A DNA stretch of 64,000 nt from positions 2,140,501-2,204,500 of the forward strand of contig NC_018485.1 of NCBI RefSeq assembly GCF_000304315.1, read 5' to 3'. Positions 26,327 through 35,526 of the stretch are shown in pieces; the first letter of the stretch is position 1; the number at the start of each line of letters is the position of its first letter. The notes beneath the pieces were generated by a model. That model was not told the DNA's origin. It ran no database searches and saw only the letters and a program-made list of their open reading frames with translations. The translations under genes and the position numbers were made by a program. Source of the stretch: Methylocystis sp. SC2. Its GTDB lineage: Bacteria > Pseudomonadota > Alphaproteobacteria > Rhizobiales > Beijerinckiaceae.

Positions 26327-27862
26327 TCACTTCTTCTTTCCGAAGGGGTTCAATCCGCTGAGCAGGCCGCCGCCGAGGCCGGGCAGGCTCGGCTTGGCGA
26401 GAAGATCGGGCGGCGGCGCCGCCGGAATGCCGCCGGGCGCGCCTTTCGGCGGCTGCACGCCAAGCTTCGCCTGCAGCTTTTGCAGCTCTTCCTGTGACGG
26501 CATCTGCATGCCGGGGCCAAGCCCCATCATTTGCGCCGCCTTGCCCATCATCCCGCCGCGTTTTCCCGCGCCGAAGGATTTCATCAGATCGGCCATCTGC
26601 CGATGCTGCTTGAGGAGCTTGTTCACCTCCTCGACCTTGACGCCCGAACCCGCGGCGATGCGCTTCTTGCGCGAGGCTTTCATCAGATCGGGATTGCGCC
26701 GTTCCTTGGGCGTCATCGAGAGAATGATCGCGCGCTGGCGCCTGACCATCTTGTCGTCGAAGCCGGATGCGGCGATCTGGTCCTTCATCTTGGCGACGCC
26801 GGGCAGGAGGCCCATGATGCCGCCCAATCCGCCGATCTTTTCGACCTGGGCGAGCTGATCGCAAAGGTCCTGCAGATCGAACTTGCCCTTGGCCATGCGC
26901 TCGGCGGCCTTGCGGGCCTGTTCGGCGTCGATCGCCTGGGCGGCCTTTTCGACCAGCGCGACGATGTCGCCCATGCCGAGAATGCGGTTGGCGATGCGCG
27001 TCGGCGAGAATTCGTCGAGCGCGTCCATCTTTTCGCCGACGCCGATGAGCTTGATCGGCTTGCCGGTGACATAGCGCATGGAGAGCGCCGCGCCGCCACG
27101 GCCGTCGCCGTCCATACGCGTCAATACAATGCCGGTGAGCCCGACCCGTTCATCGAAATTCTGGGCGAGATTGACGGCGTCCTGGCCGGTGAGGGCGTCG
27201 GCGACGAGCAGGATTTCATGCGGCTTGGAGGAGGTCTTGATCTCCGCCATCTCGGCCATCAGCGGCTCGTCGATATGCGTGCGGCCGGCGGTGTCGAGCA
27301 GCACCACGTCATAGCCCTGCAGCCGCGCCGCCTCCATCGCGCGCTTGGCGATCTGGACCGGCGTCTGGCCGGCGACGATCGGCAGCGTGTCGACCTCGAC
27401 CTGACGGCCGAGCACGGCGAGCTGCTCCTGGGCCGCCGGGCGCTTGACGTCCAGCGAGGCCATGAGCGTGCGCTTGCCGTGGCGCTCCTTGAGGCGCTTG
27501 GCGATCTTGGCGGTGGTCGTCGTCTTGCCGGCGCCTTGCAAACCAACCATCATGATGGCGAGCGGCGGCGCGGCGACAAGGTCGATCGGCTCCGCGTCCT
27601 GGCCGAGCGTCTCGATCAGCACGTCATTGACGATCTTGACGACCATCTGGCCGGGCGTCACCGATTTGATGACGCCGGCGCCGACCGCGCGGTCGCGGAC
27701 CTTGTCGGTGAAGGAGCGCACGACGTCGAGCGCGACGTCGGCCTCGAGCAGCGCGCGGCGGATTTCGCGCAGCGCCTCATTGACGTCGGCTTCGGAGAGC
27801 GCGCCGCGCCGCGTGAGCTTGTCGAAAATGCCGGAGAGCTTGTCGGAAAGGCTCTCGAACAT
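26327..27862 (-). CDS. ffh: Signal recognition particle protein Ffh
   Basis: A 511-residue SRP GTPase. The N-domain starts [20 protein letters not shown]; the G-domain has [18 protein letters not shown] (about residue 107), [18 protein letters not shown] and [16 protein letters not shown]. The Met-rich M-domain follows, then a Gly/Pro-rich tail. It binds SRP RNA and signal sequences of nascent membrane proteins and docks with FtsY. It heads the ffh-rpsP-rimM-trmD block. I looked for the 4.5S RNA consensus nearby and did not find it. Confidence 0.98.
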   Translation of the reverse strand: MFESLSDKLSGIFDKLTRRGALSEADVNEALREIRRALLEADVALDVVRSFTDKVRDRAVGAGVIKSVTPGQMVVKIVNDVLIETLGQDAEPIDLVAAPPLAIMMVGLQGAGKTTTTAKIAKRLKERHGKRTLMASLDVKRPAAQEQLAVLGRQVEVDTLPIVAGQTPVQIAKRAMEAARLQGYDVVLLDTAGRTHIDEPLMAEMAEIKTSSKPHEILLVADALTGQDAVNLAQNFDERVGLTGIVLTRMDGDGRGGAALSMRYVTGKPIKLIGVGEKMDALDEFSPTRIANRILGMGDIVALVEKAAQAIDAEQARKAAERMAKGKFDLQDLCDQLAQVEKIGGLGGIMGLLPGVAKMKDQIAASGFDDKMVRRQRAIILSMTPKERRNPDLMKASRKKRIAAGSGVKVEEVNKLLKQHRQMADLMKSFGAGKRGGMMGKAAQMMGLGPGMQMPSQEELQKLQAKLGVQPPKGAPGGIPAAPPPDLLAKPSLPGLGGGLLSGLNPFGKKK

Positions 27863-27884
27863 GGCGTTCTCCTGGGGGGAGGAG

Positions 27885-27944
27885 CGGTGAGGTCGTGAGT
27901 AGTGAGCGGGCGCGGGCCCTACTTACTATTCACGATCTCACCAC
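27885..27944. repeat. Inverted repeat in the ffh leader
   Basis: CGGTGAGGTCGTGAGTAGTG plus AG (27885-27906) is complementary, with a few mismatches, to CTTACTATTCACGATCTCAC plus CAC (27921-27943). The arms are about 22 bases with a GC-rich loop. It lies 23 bases upstream of the ffh start, in the expected 5' leader. Confidence 0.6.
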
Positions 27945-28152
27945 TCACCTTCACAAAGCATATCGCGCCCGGGGGCGCATCGCGCTGCCGGGCGTTGGCC
28001 TGCCGCCTCTCGGGCGGCTGGGCGGGTTAGGGTTCTCTTGCGAGATATGCGCCGTTGTTTAGGCGCGGCGAGCGCGGGAGTCAACGTCGGGCGGCCATGT
28101 TGACGGCTTCGTCGCCGCGTCGCCAATGGGCCGTCGGTTTGGACCGCGCCGA

Positions 28153-28452
28153 CTATTTCCTTTCGGCCTGCTTCAGTCGAAACGCCGCGCATTCCCGAAC
28201 GTCCTTCGAAAATTCATCCGGGAATTTCAATACGGCGCTCTCGATGGTCCATTCCTTCAGCCCAAGCTGGCAGAGCCGATTGAATCCACTCTGAATATCG
28301 CCGCTCACGACAAGGCGCGAGATTGCGGCGAGCGTGCCATGCCTTTCACGCATGCCGACAAAGGTCGTCGGATAATATTTGTGCTCGGCGGCGCGTCGAA
28401 TAGTCTCGCCGATGAACGCCTCCAAACCGGGGCTGGCTTGTCGCGGCGACAT
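28153..28452 (-). CDS. Conserved hypothetical protein, 99 aa
   Basis: A 99-residue cytoplasmic protein. Segments EHKYYPTTFVGMRERHGTLA, SGDIQSGFNRLCQLGLKEWT and ESAVLKFPDEFSKDV resemble a small helical domain found in many bacterial proteins, sometimes attached to restriction-type or unknown proteins ('YYPTxF..M....G....A..L'). The function is unknown. It is divergent from the small gene at 28567 and stands alone upstream of the ffh leader. Confidence 0.65.
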   Translation of the reverse strand: MSPRQASPGLEAFIGETIRRAAEHKYYPTTFVGMRERHGTLAAISRLVVSGDIQSGFNRLCQLGLKEWTIESAVLKFPDEFSKDVRECAAFRLKQAERK

Positions 28453-28566
28453 TGATTTCCCCCGCTTTGCGCCAAGGATAATGCTGAGGTGCGCGAGCGC
28501 GCATCAAGACCTCGAAATGCAAAGTGAGATTTTACCCCGTTTGCCGCTGAGATGGCGCTCTTTTGA

Positions 28567-28878
28567 ATGTTGAGCGAAGGCATGACCCTCGACGCTTTTC
28601 TCGAATCGCTGTCCGCATCAGAGCCGCCGGCGCTCCCGCCGCCGCTGCGGGCGCTGTGGTTCGACGCCAAGGGCGACTGGAACGCGGCGCATAAATGCGT
28701 CGACGACAAAGCCGACCCCGAGAGCATGTGGGTCCACGCCTACCTCCATCGCAGGGAAGGCGATCTCTCAAACGCCGCTTACTGGTATCGGCGCGCGCAG
28801 CGGGAGCCGTATAAAGGCGCGCTCGAAGACGAGTGGCGCGAGATCGCCGGGGCGCTGCTGTCGCAAGCGGCGCCATGA
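28567..28878 (+). CDS. Conserved hypothetical protein upstream of recQ
   Basis: A 103-residue protein. RALWFDAKGDWNAAHKCVDD and WVHAYLHRREGDLSNAAYWY then RRAQR give a tetratricopeptide-like helical pair that I have seen as a widespread uncharacterised family. An internal ATG at 28582, giving MTLDAFLESL, could be the real start because GAAGG lies just upstream. It overlaps the recQ start by four bases, so the two are co-translated. No catalytic motif is evident. Confidence 0.7.
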   Translation: MLSEGMTLDAFLESLSASEPPALPPPLRALWFDAKGDWNAAHKCVDDKADPESMWVHAYLHRREGDLSNAAYWYRRAQREPYKGALEDEWREIAGALLSQAAP

Positions 28879-30449
28879 CGGGGCTGTCCGCGCAAGAATT
28901 GCTGCGCAGCAAATTCGGTTTTGCGGACTTCCTGCCGGGTCAGGCGGAGATCGTCGAGGCCGTGCTCACTGGGCGCGACGTCATCGCCATCATGCCGACG
29001 GGCTCCGGCAAATCGCTCCTCTATCAGCTGCCGGCCGCCGCCCCCGGGCGCGGACTCGTTCTCGTCTGTTCGCCGCTCATCGCGCTGATGCGCGACCAAC
29101 TGCGAACGCTCGCCGGTTCGGGGGTCGGGGCCGTCGCGCTCCATTCCATGCAGGAGGACGATGAGGCGGCGGCCGCGATCGACGCCGTCGCGTCGGGCCG
29201 GGCGAAGCTGCTTTACGCCGCCCCCGAGCGTCTCGCCCAGGACGGAATGCAGAATTTATTGCGCAGCATGCGCATAAAACTCTTTGCGGTCGATGAGGCG
29301 CATTGCGTCTCGCATTGGGGCCATGAGTTTCGCCCCGACTATCGCGCGCTCGGCGACATTGCGCGAAAGCTCGGCGCGCCGCCGATGCTCGCCGTCACCG
29401 CGACGGCCGGTCCGCGCACCCGCGACGACATCGCCCGCACCCTGTTTTCACGGCCGCCGCAGATCTTCCAGCGCTCCTTCGCGCGGCCCAATCTTGCGCT
29501 CGATTTTACGCAGAAGCGCGCCGGCCTGCGGCAGATCGTCGATTTCGCGCGCAAAGGCCGCGGCGCCAAGGAAAGTGGCATTATTTATTGCAATTCGCGC
29601 AACAAGACCGATGCGCTGGCGCGCGAACTCTCGCGGCTGGGGTTCGATGCGCCGCCCTATCACGCGGGGCTCGACGCCCACACGCGCTCGGTGAGCCAGG
29701 ACGCCTTCTTTACCCGCAAGGGCGCGGTGATGGTGGCGACCATCGCCTTCGGCATGGGCGTCGACAAGCCTGACGTGCGCTTCATCATTCACGCCGATCT
29801 GCCGACGTCGGTCGAGGGCTATTATCAGGAGATCGGCCGGGCCGGACGCGACGGCGCCCCGGCCCGGGCGCTGACGCTGTTCTCGCCGGCGGAGCTGGCG
29901 CTGCGCTGGCGCATTCCGGAAGCGGCGCAAGACACTGACGCGGCCGCCGGCGATTACGCCAGGCGCCAGGCGATGGCGCGGCTGGCGGCGGCGCCGGGCT
30001 GCCGATTCCAGCGCCTCCTCGCCGAATTTGGCGAAGCGAGCGGCCCCTGCGGCAGATGCGATCATTGCCGCGGCGGGCCGCTGGCGTGGCCCCGCCGCCT
30101 CTCATCCTTCGCGCTCGGCTGGCGCGCGGCGCTTGCCAGCGGCTTCGCCGCGCCCGCCGATCTGTCAGAAAGCGAGGCCGATCTGCCTGAACTCGCGCCT
30201 GCGCCGATCGACGCGCCGAGGCGGCAGGAGGAGCCGTCGCTGACGGTGGCCGAGGCGCGGCTGCTGCGCGCGCTCGAGGCCGAGCGGTTCGCCATCGCCA
30301 AACGGCGCCGCTTGCCGCCGCGCATCGTGGCGTCCGAACAGGCGCTGCGCGCCCTCGCCCGCGAAAGGCCGCAAAGCGCCGACGATCCGCTGCTGCGCGG
30401 TCTCGAAGACCCGGCGGCGCTGCTGCGGGTGATCCGCGAAGCCCTTTAA
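28875..30449 (+). CDS. recQ: ATP-dependent DNA helicase RecQ
   Basis: A 524-residue superfamily 2 helicase. Motif I is MPTGSGKSLLYQLPAA, motif II VDEAHCVSHWGHEFRPDY with the RecQ aromatic-rich loop, motif V ATIAFGMGVDKPDVRFIIH and motif VI YYQEIGRAGRDGAPA. A zinc-binding cluster follows (C...CGRCDHC, near residue 385-395). The C-terminal 80 residues resemble an HRDC domain. It unwinds 3'-5' at forks and recombination intermediates. ATG 28875 overlaps the previous stop. It is shorter than E. coli RecQ (about 610 residues); the winged-helix part is reduced. Confidence 0.93.
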   Translation: MTGLSAQELLRSKFGFADFLPGQAEIVEAVLTGRDVIAIMPTGSGKSLLYQLPAAAPGRGLVLVCSPLIALMRDQLRTLAGSGVGAVALHSMQEDDEAAAAIDAVASGRAKLLYAAPERLAQDGMQNLLRSMRIKLFAVDEAHCVSHWGHEFRPDYRALGDIARKLGAPPMLAVTATAGPRTRDDIARTLFSRPPQIFQRSFARPNLALDFTQKRAGLRQIVDFARKGRGAKESGIIYCNSRNKTDALARELSRLGFDAPPYHAGLDAHTRSVSQDAFFTRKGAVMVATIAFGMGVDKPDVRFIIHADLPTSVEGYYQEIGRAGRDGAPARALTLFSPAELALRWRIPEAAQDTDAAAGDYARRQAMARLAAAPGCRFQRLLAEFGEASGPCGRCDHCRGGPLAWPRRLSSFALGWRAALASGFAAPADLSESEADLPELAPAPIDAPRRQEEPSLTVAEARLLRALEAERFAIAKRRRLPPRIVASEQALRALARERPQSADDPLLRGLEDPAALLRVIREAL

Positions 30450-30520
30450 AGCCGGGGTGAGGGTTTCGTTCGGCGCCGCAACACTATAGTTAGGGCTCCC
30501 CGTGCTGCTCCCCCGAGGCC

Positions 30521-31957
30521 ATGTCCGCTCACCCGCCGCCAAATCCCGCCGAACTGCCACAGGTCATGTTCGGGCTCGGCCTCGCCATGCTGCTCTCGGC
30601 CCTCGATCAGACGATCGTGGTCACGGCCATGCCGACCATCGCGGCGGACCTCGGGGATCCCCAGGATCTGCCCTGGATCGTGACCGCCTATCTCATCGCG
30701 GCGACGGTGGTGACGCCGCTCTACGGCAAATTCGCCGACGTCTACGGACGCCGGCGCGTGATTCTCATCGGTGTGACCACTTTCGTGATCGGATCGGTCG
30801 CCTGCGCCTTGGCGCCCAGCATGGCGACGCTCGCCGGGGCCAGGGTGATACAGGGACTGGGCGGGGGCGGCCTGATTTCACTCGGCCAGACCATCGTCGC
30901 CGATCTCGTCTCTCCGCGCGAGCGCGGCCGATACCAGTCCTATTTCGCCGTGGTGTTCATCACCTCCAGCATCGCCGGTCCGGCGCTCGGAGGGGTTTTT
31001 GCGCAATATTGGCATTGGTCGCTAATCTTCTGGATCAACCTGCCGCTGGGTCTCGCGGCCCTCTTCATCGTCAATGCGCGCTTGAAGCGTTTGCCCGAGC
31101 GCAGTCACCCGCACCGCGTCGATTATCTCGGCGCGCTCTTCCTGATCGCCGGCTCCGGCCTTCTCGTGCTGGCGCTCGGCTGGGGCGGCGTGCGCTACCC
31201 GTGGCGATCCGCCCCGATCCTCGGGCTCATCGCGGCTTCGGCGCTCGCCTGGGCGCTTTTCGCCTGGCGCACGGCGCGCGCCGAGGAGCCGCTCATTCCG
31301 CTGCGCATTCTCCGACTACGGATCGTGCGCGACGCCATCTTGTCGAGCTCTTTCGGGCTCGGCGGATTCGTCGGACTTTCGGTCGTGATGCCCATTTATT
31401 ACGAAATCTGCGGCGGGATGAATGCGAGCGAATCGGGGCTGACGCTCATCCCCCTGATGGTCGGCACCGTCGCCGGCGCCACAGTGTCGGGACGATTGAT
31501 GGGGCATTTGACGCATTATAAGACGGCTCCGCTCCTCGGGCTCGGCGCCGGCGCTCTCGCCGCGCTGGGCGCCGCTGCGATGATGGGATCGGGCCGCTCG
31601 CTGCTTTTGCTCAACGCCCTGCTCACCGTCACGACCTTCGGGATCGGCGCGATGCTGCCTGTCGCCACCGTTTCGGTGCAGAACGCGGTCGATTCGCGCG
31701 ATCTGGGGACGGCGACGGCCTCGATGCAATTTTTTCGGCAGCTCGCGGCCGGGGCGGTGGTCGCGCTTTTCGCCGCCTTGGCGATTGGCGGCGGCCGCGC
31801 GCAATTGCTTGAGGAGATGAAGACGGACGTCGACGGCGCCGCTTTGTTTTCCAGCTTTCGTCTGGTTTTTCTGGCGCTTGCCGGTTGCGTGGGCCTGTCC
31901 CTGCTTTTCCTCGCGCGCATGGAGGAGCGGCCGCTGCGCGGCGAGCGACGCAGCTGA
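30521..31957 (+). CDS. DHA2-family (EmrB/QacA-type) MFS drug transporter
   Basis: A 478-residue proton-coupled exporter with about 14 hydrophobic segments. LGLAMLLSALDQTIVVTAMP is the DHA motif D1 region, YGKFADVYGRRRVILIG is MFS motif A, and VFITSSIAGPALGGVFAQYW is the antiporter motif C. Such proteins extrude drugs or lipophilic compounds across the inner membrane; no EmrA-type partner is adjacent. The gene starts 70 bases after recQ and could have its own promoter. Confidence 0.92.
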   Translation: MSAHPPPNPAELPQVMFGLGLAMLLSALDQTIVVTAMPTIAADLGDPQDLPWIVTAYLIAATVVTPLYGKFADVYGRRRVILIGVTTFVIGSVACALAPSMATLAGARVIQGLGGGGLISLGQTIVADLVSPRERGRYQSYFAVVFITSSIAGPALGGVFAQYWHWSLIFWINLPLGLAALFIVNARLKRLPERSHPHRVDYLGALFLIAGSGLLVLALGWGGVRYPWRSAPILGLIAASALAWALFAWRTARAEEPLIPLRILRLRIVRDAILSSSFGLGGFVGLSVVMPIYYEICGGMNASESGLTLIPLMVGTVAGATVSGRLMGHLTHYKTAPLLGLGAGALAALGAAAMMGSGRSLLLLNALLTVTTFGIGAMLPVATVSVQNAVDSRDLGTATASMQFFRQLAAGAVVALFAALAIGGGRAQLLEEMKTDVDGAALFSSFRLVFLALAGCVGLSLLFLARMEERPLRGERRS

Positions 31958-32000
31958 CGGTCGATTTTGCGCGCGTCTTTTCTATTTGCCCCCATGGCAT

Positions 32001-32021
32001 GGAATTTTCTAGAAAGATTCC
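32001..32021. promoter_or_regulatory. Palindromic operator candidate upstream of acnA (Irr-like)
   Basis: GGAATTTTCTAGAAAGATTC followed by C is an imperfect palindrome 28 bases before the acnA start. It contains TAGAA-N3-TTC, half matching the rhizobial Irr box (TTTAGAA-N3-TTCTAA). Iron control of aconitase by Irr is known in Bradyrhizobium. The match is partial, so this is a candidate only. Confidence 0.35.
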
Positions 32022-32048
32022 GCCTTCCAGCGCCGCAAGGACCCTTCC

Positions 32049-34760
32049 ATGGCTTCGCTCAATAGTTTCAACGCCTGCCAGACGCTCGTCGTCGGGAATC
32101 GGTCCTATCAATATTTCTCCTTGAGGGCGGCTGAGCGAAACGGGCTTCGAGACGTCTCTCGCCTGCCCTATTCGCTCAAGGTCGTCCTGGAAAATTTGCT
32201 GCGCAACGAGGACGGCCGTTCGGTCGCCAGGGAGTCGATCGAAACCTTCGCGAAATGGCTCGAGGAAAAAGGCAAGACGGAGCGCGAAATCGCCTTCCGG
32301 CCGGCGCGCGTGCTGATGCAGGATTTTACCGGCGTGCCGGCGGTCGTCGATCTTGCGGCGATGCGTGACGCCGTCGTCGCGCTCGGCGGGACCGCGCAGA
32401 AGATCAACCCGCTGGTTCCCGTCGATCTTGTCATCGACCATTCGGTGATCGTCGACAGTTTCGGCACGCCGCAGGCCTTCGCCCGCAACGTCGAATGCGA
32501 ATATGAGCGCAATGGCGAGCGCTACCGGTTTTTGAAATGGGGACAGTCGGCGTTCGACAATTTCCGCGTCGTGCCGCCCGGCACCGGCATCTGCCACCAG
32601 GTCAATCTCGAATATCTCGGGCAGACCGTCTGGACGCGCACCGAGCGCATCGACGGCGAGACGGTCGAACTCGCCTATCCCGACACGCTGGTCGGCACCG
32701 ATTCGCATACGACGATGATCAACGGCCTCGCCGTGCTCGGCTGGGGGGTCGGCGGCATTGAGGCCGAGGCCGCGATGCTCGGCCAACCTTTGTCGATGCT
32801 CGCCCCGGAAGTGATCGGCTTCAAGCTCACCGGCGCGCCGAAGGAAGGCGTGACGGCGACGGACGTCGTCCTGACCGTCACGCAGATGCTGCGCAAAAAA
32901 GGCGTGGTCGGAAAGTTCGTGGAGTTCTTTGGCGAAGGGCTCGATCATCTCAGCCTCGCCGATCGCGCGACCATCGCCAATATGGCGCCCGAATATGGCG
33001 CGACCTGCGGCTTCTTCCCCATCGATCAGGAGACGCTCGCATATCTACGCATGTCCGGGCGCGCCGACGACCGCCTCGCGCTGATCGAAGCCTATGCCCG
33101 CGCGCAGGGAATGCTGCGCGAATCCGGCGCGCCCGATCCCGAATTCACCGACACGCTGGGCCTCGATCTTTCGGAGGTGACGCCGTCGCTCGCCGGCCCA
33201 AAGCGTCCCGAGAGCCGGGCCGCGCTTTCCGACGTCGGCTCGGCGTTTCTCGGCGCGCTGGCGAGCGAGTATAAGAAGGAAGACGGGCTCGCGCAGCGCT
33301 ATGGCGTCGAAGGCGAAAGCTTCGATCTCGGCCATGGCGACGTCGTCATCGCCGCCATCACCTCCTGCACCAACACGTCCAACCCCAGCGTGCTCATCGG
33401 CGCGGGATTGCTGGCGCGCAACGCCGCCGCGCGCGGACTGAAGGCGAAACCTTGGGTGAAAACCTCGCTCGCCCCGGGCAGTCAGGTCGTCGCGCAATAT
33501 CTCGCGAAGTCCGGATTGCAGAAATACCTCGACGATCTCGGCTTCAACCTTGTCGGATTCGGCTGCACGACCTGCATCGGCAACTCCGGCCCGCTGCCGC
33601 CGGCGATCTCCAAGACCATCAACGAGCATGACCTCGTCGCGGCCTCGGTGCTGTCGGGAAATCGCAATTTCGAAGGCCGGGTCAATCCCGACGTCCAGGC
33701 GAATTACCTCGCCTCGCCGCCGCTCGTCGTCGCCTATGCGCTCGCGGGCACGATGGCGATCGATCTGACGAAAGAGCCTCTCGGACACGACAGCGCCGGG
33801 GCGCCGGTCTATCTGCGCGACATCTGGCCGTCGAACGCGGAAATCGCGACCTTCGTCCGCGATCAGGTGACGCGCAATCTGTTTCGCGAGACCTACGCCA
33901 ACGTCTTTTCGGGCGACGCGCATTGGCGCGCGGTCGAAGCGCCGAGCAGCGAGACATACGCGTGGGACGGCCAGTCCACCTATGTGCGCAACCCGCCCTA
34001 CTTCGTCGGCCTGCAGCGCGAACCCAAGCCTGTGGAAGATATCGTCGGCGCGCGCATCCTCGCGCTCTTTGGCGACAAGATCACCACCGATCACATCTCG
34101 CCCGCCGGCTCGATCAAGGCGGCGTCGCCCGCCGGCAAATGGCTGATGGAGCATGGCGTCGCGCCGGCCGATTTCAATCAATACGGCACGCGTCGCGGCA
34201 ACCATGAAGTGATGATGCGCGGCACTTTCGCCAATATCCGCATCAAGAATCACATCATGCGGGATGCGAAAGGCCTCACGCCGGAAGGCGGATTGACCAG
34301 GCATTATCCCGGCGGCGAGATCATGCCGATCTATGACGCCGCCATGCGCTACCGAGACGAGGGCGCGCCGCTGGTCGTCATGGCCGGCGCCGAATATGGC
34401 AACGGCTCGTCACGCGACTGGGCGGCGAAGGGCGCCATGCTGCTTGGGGTTCGCGCGGTGATCGCCAAGAGTTTCGAGCGCATCCACCGTTCCAATCTCG
34501 TCGGCATGGGCGTCGTGCCGCTCACCTTTGAAGAAGGGACAGGTTGGGACACGCTCGGACTCAAGGGCGATGAGACCGTAACCATCCATGGCTTGCGCGA
34601 GGGACTTGCGCCGCGCAAAACTCTGGTCGCTTCGATCTCGTTCTCGGATGGGTCCACCAAGACTGTGCCGTTGCTTGCGCGCATCGATACGCTCGACGAG
34701 TTAGAATACTTCAAGAATGGCGGCATCCTTCCTTACGTGTTGCGACAACTCGTCCCTTAG
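32049..34760 (+). CDS. acnA: Aconitate hydratase A
   Basis: A 903-residue aconitase of the AcnA/IRP type. The [4Fe-4S] ligands are Cys440 in ITSCTNTSNPSV and Cys506/Cys509 in FGCTTCIGNSGPL. GTDSHTTMINGLAVLGWGVG and the C-terminal swivel EYGNGSSRDWAAKGAMLLGV are also conserved. It isomerises citrate to isocitrate in the TCA cycle. AAGGA lies upstream of the ATG, and a palindrome that may be an iron-responsive operator sits at 32001-32021. It is monocistronic. Confidence 0.97.
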   Translation: MASLNSFNACQTLVVGNRSYQYFSLRAAERNGLRDVSRLPYSLKVVLENLLRNEDGRSVARESIETFAKWLEEKGKTEREIAFRPARVLMQDFTGVPAVVDLAAMRDAVVALGGTAQKINPLVPVDLVIDHSVIVDSFGTPQAFARNVECEYERNGERYRFLKWGQSAFDNFRVVPPGTGICHQVNLEYLGQTVWTRTERIDGETVELAYPDTLVGTDSHTTMINGLAVLGWGVGGIEAEAAMLGQPLSMLAPEVIGFKLTGAPKEGVTATDVVLTVTQMLRKKGVVGKFVEFFGEGLDHLSLADRATIANMAPEYGATCGFFPIDQETLAYLRMSGRADDRLALIEAYARAQGMLRESGAPDPEFTDTLGLDLSEVTPSLAGPKRPESRAALSDVGSAFLGALASEYKKEDGLAQRYGVEGESFDLGHGDVVIAAITSCTNTSNPSVLIGAGLLARNAAARGLKAKPWVKTSLAPGSQVVAQYLAKSGLQKYLDDLGFNLVGFGCTTCIGNSGPLPPAISKTINEHDLVAASVLSGNRNFEGRVNPDVQANYLASPPLVVAYALAGTMAIDLTKEPLGHDSAGAPVYLRDIWPSNAEIATFVRDQVTRNLFRETYANVFSGDAHWRAVEAPSSETYAWDGQSTYVRNPPYFVGLQREPKPVEDIVGARILALFGDKITTDHISPAGSIKAASPAGKWLMEHGVAPADFNQYGTRRGNHEVMMRGTFANIRIKNHIMRDAKGLTPEGGLTRHYPGGEIMPIYDAAMRYRDEGAPLVVMAGAEYGNGSSRDWAAKGAMLLGVRAVIAKSFERIHRSNLVGMGVVPLTFEEGTGWDTLGLKGDETVTIHGLREGLAPRKTLVASISFSDGSTKTVPLLARIDTLDELEYFKNGGILPYVLRQLVP

Positions 34761-34914
34761 ATCTCGTCAAAAAAACCATTGACTCAAAGAGAGTCCTCCG
34801 ACAGCGTTGCCGGCGCTTTGCGTTGAATTCGAGCCGTTGCGGATCTCAATGTCTTCAACGCAGCGCTCTAAAAAAAACAAAAAACTCACGACGCGAAGAA
34901 GAGGAAATCAACAT

Positions 34915-35196
34915 ATGCATAAATACGCCCTTACGGCCGTCGCCGCCCTGTTTCTGGCGACGACCGCGCCGTCGTTCGCCTTCGACGCCGGCGTTGGTCT
35001 GCGCGCGCCGAACCAGGCGACGCGCATCAGCTGCGACACGCATGCCGAGGACGATCAGGCCGTTTGCGCCAGCAAGTGCGAGGACGCCTATCTCAAGGAC
35101 CAGCAGGGCTGGACGGCGGACATGAGCAAGATCAAGTCCGCCAAGAAAGCGTGCGACGACAAATGCGGTTGCCCGGAGAACTCGAAGGGCCTTTAA
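34915..35196 (+). CDS. Small secreted twin-CX3C protein, paralogue 1
   Basis: A 93-residue precursor with a signal peptide (MHKYALTAVAALFLATTAPS then FA). ATG 34915 has GAGG ten bases upstream. The mature part of about 70 residues has six Cys at 40, 51, 55, 80, 84, 86: C-x10-C-x3-C-x24-C-x3-C-x-C. Two CX3C pairs separated by 24 residues suggest a disulfide-locked helical hairpin in the periplasm. It is a tandem paralogue of the gene at 35527 (same spacing between the pairs and same ending, KKACD..CGCP.N.K). A strong terminator follows. Function unknown. Confidence 0.8.
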   Translation: MHKYALTAVAALFLATTAPSFAFDAGVGLRAPNQATRISCDTHAEDDQAVCASKCEDAYLKDQQGWTADMSKIKSAKKACDDKCGCPENSKGL

Positions 35197-35224
35197 GGCT
35201 CTCATCAGTCTGAGCCCGACACGT

Positions 35225-35253
35225 AAGGGCGCGCGTGATCGCGCGCCCTTTTC
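35225..35253 (+). terminator. Rho-independent terminator after twin-CX3C gene 1
   Basis: AAGGGCGCGCG / CGCGCGCCCTT with a TGAT loop forms a perfect 11-bp hairpin, followed by TTTC. It ends transcription of the gene 34915-35196. Confidence 0.85.
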
Positions 35254-35526
35254 GCATTGCGCCGATCATACGAAAGTCAGGCGTCGCGCCCGCGTCCTCG
35301 TGTTCGTCAAGAGCGTGGAAACAATAAGCTTTTCGGGAACCGCGCCGTCCGACGACGAAGCGGCTCAAGACGTCGCGCCCGTGACGCGCAATTGACATGG
35401 GCGGCCACATACGACATCGTCCGGCCGCTTATTGCGTGATGTGACGCCGTTGCTGTTCCATGGCGGGAGGGGTCGAGCGCAAGCGCAGTTTAGATGCCCA
35501 ACGGGCTAGTTAAGGAAGCGACCAAA
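35254..35526. other. Spacer between the two twin-CX3C genes
   Basis: About 270 bases after the terminator, with no recognisable gene. It must contain the promoter of the second paralogue, since the first is closed by a strong terminator. GGAAG lies upstream of the ATG at 35527. Confidence 0.5.

Noticed and set aside
27946..28152. SRP (4.5S) RNA next to ffh
   Set aside because: The conserved GGTCAGG...GGAAGCAGCC core is absent on both strands, although the region is GC-rich and foldable.
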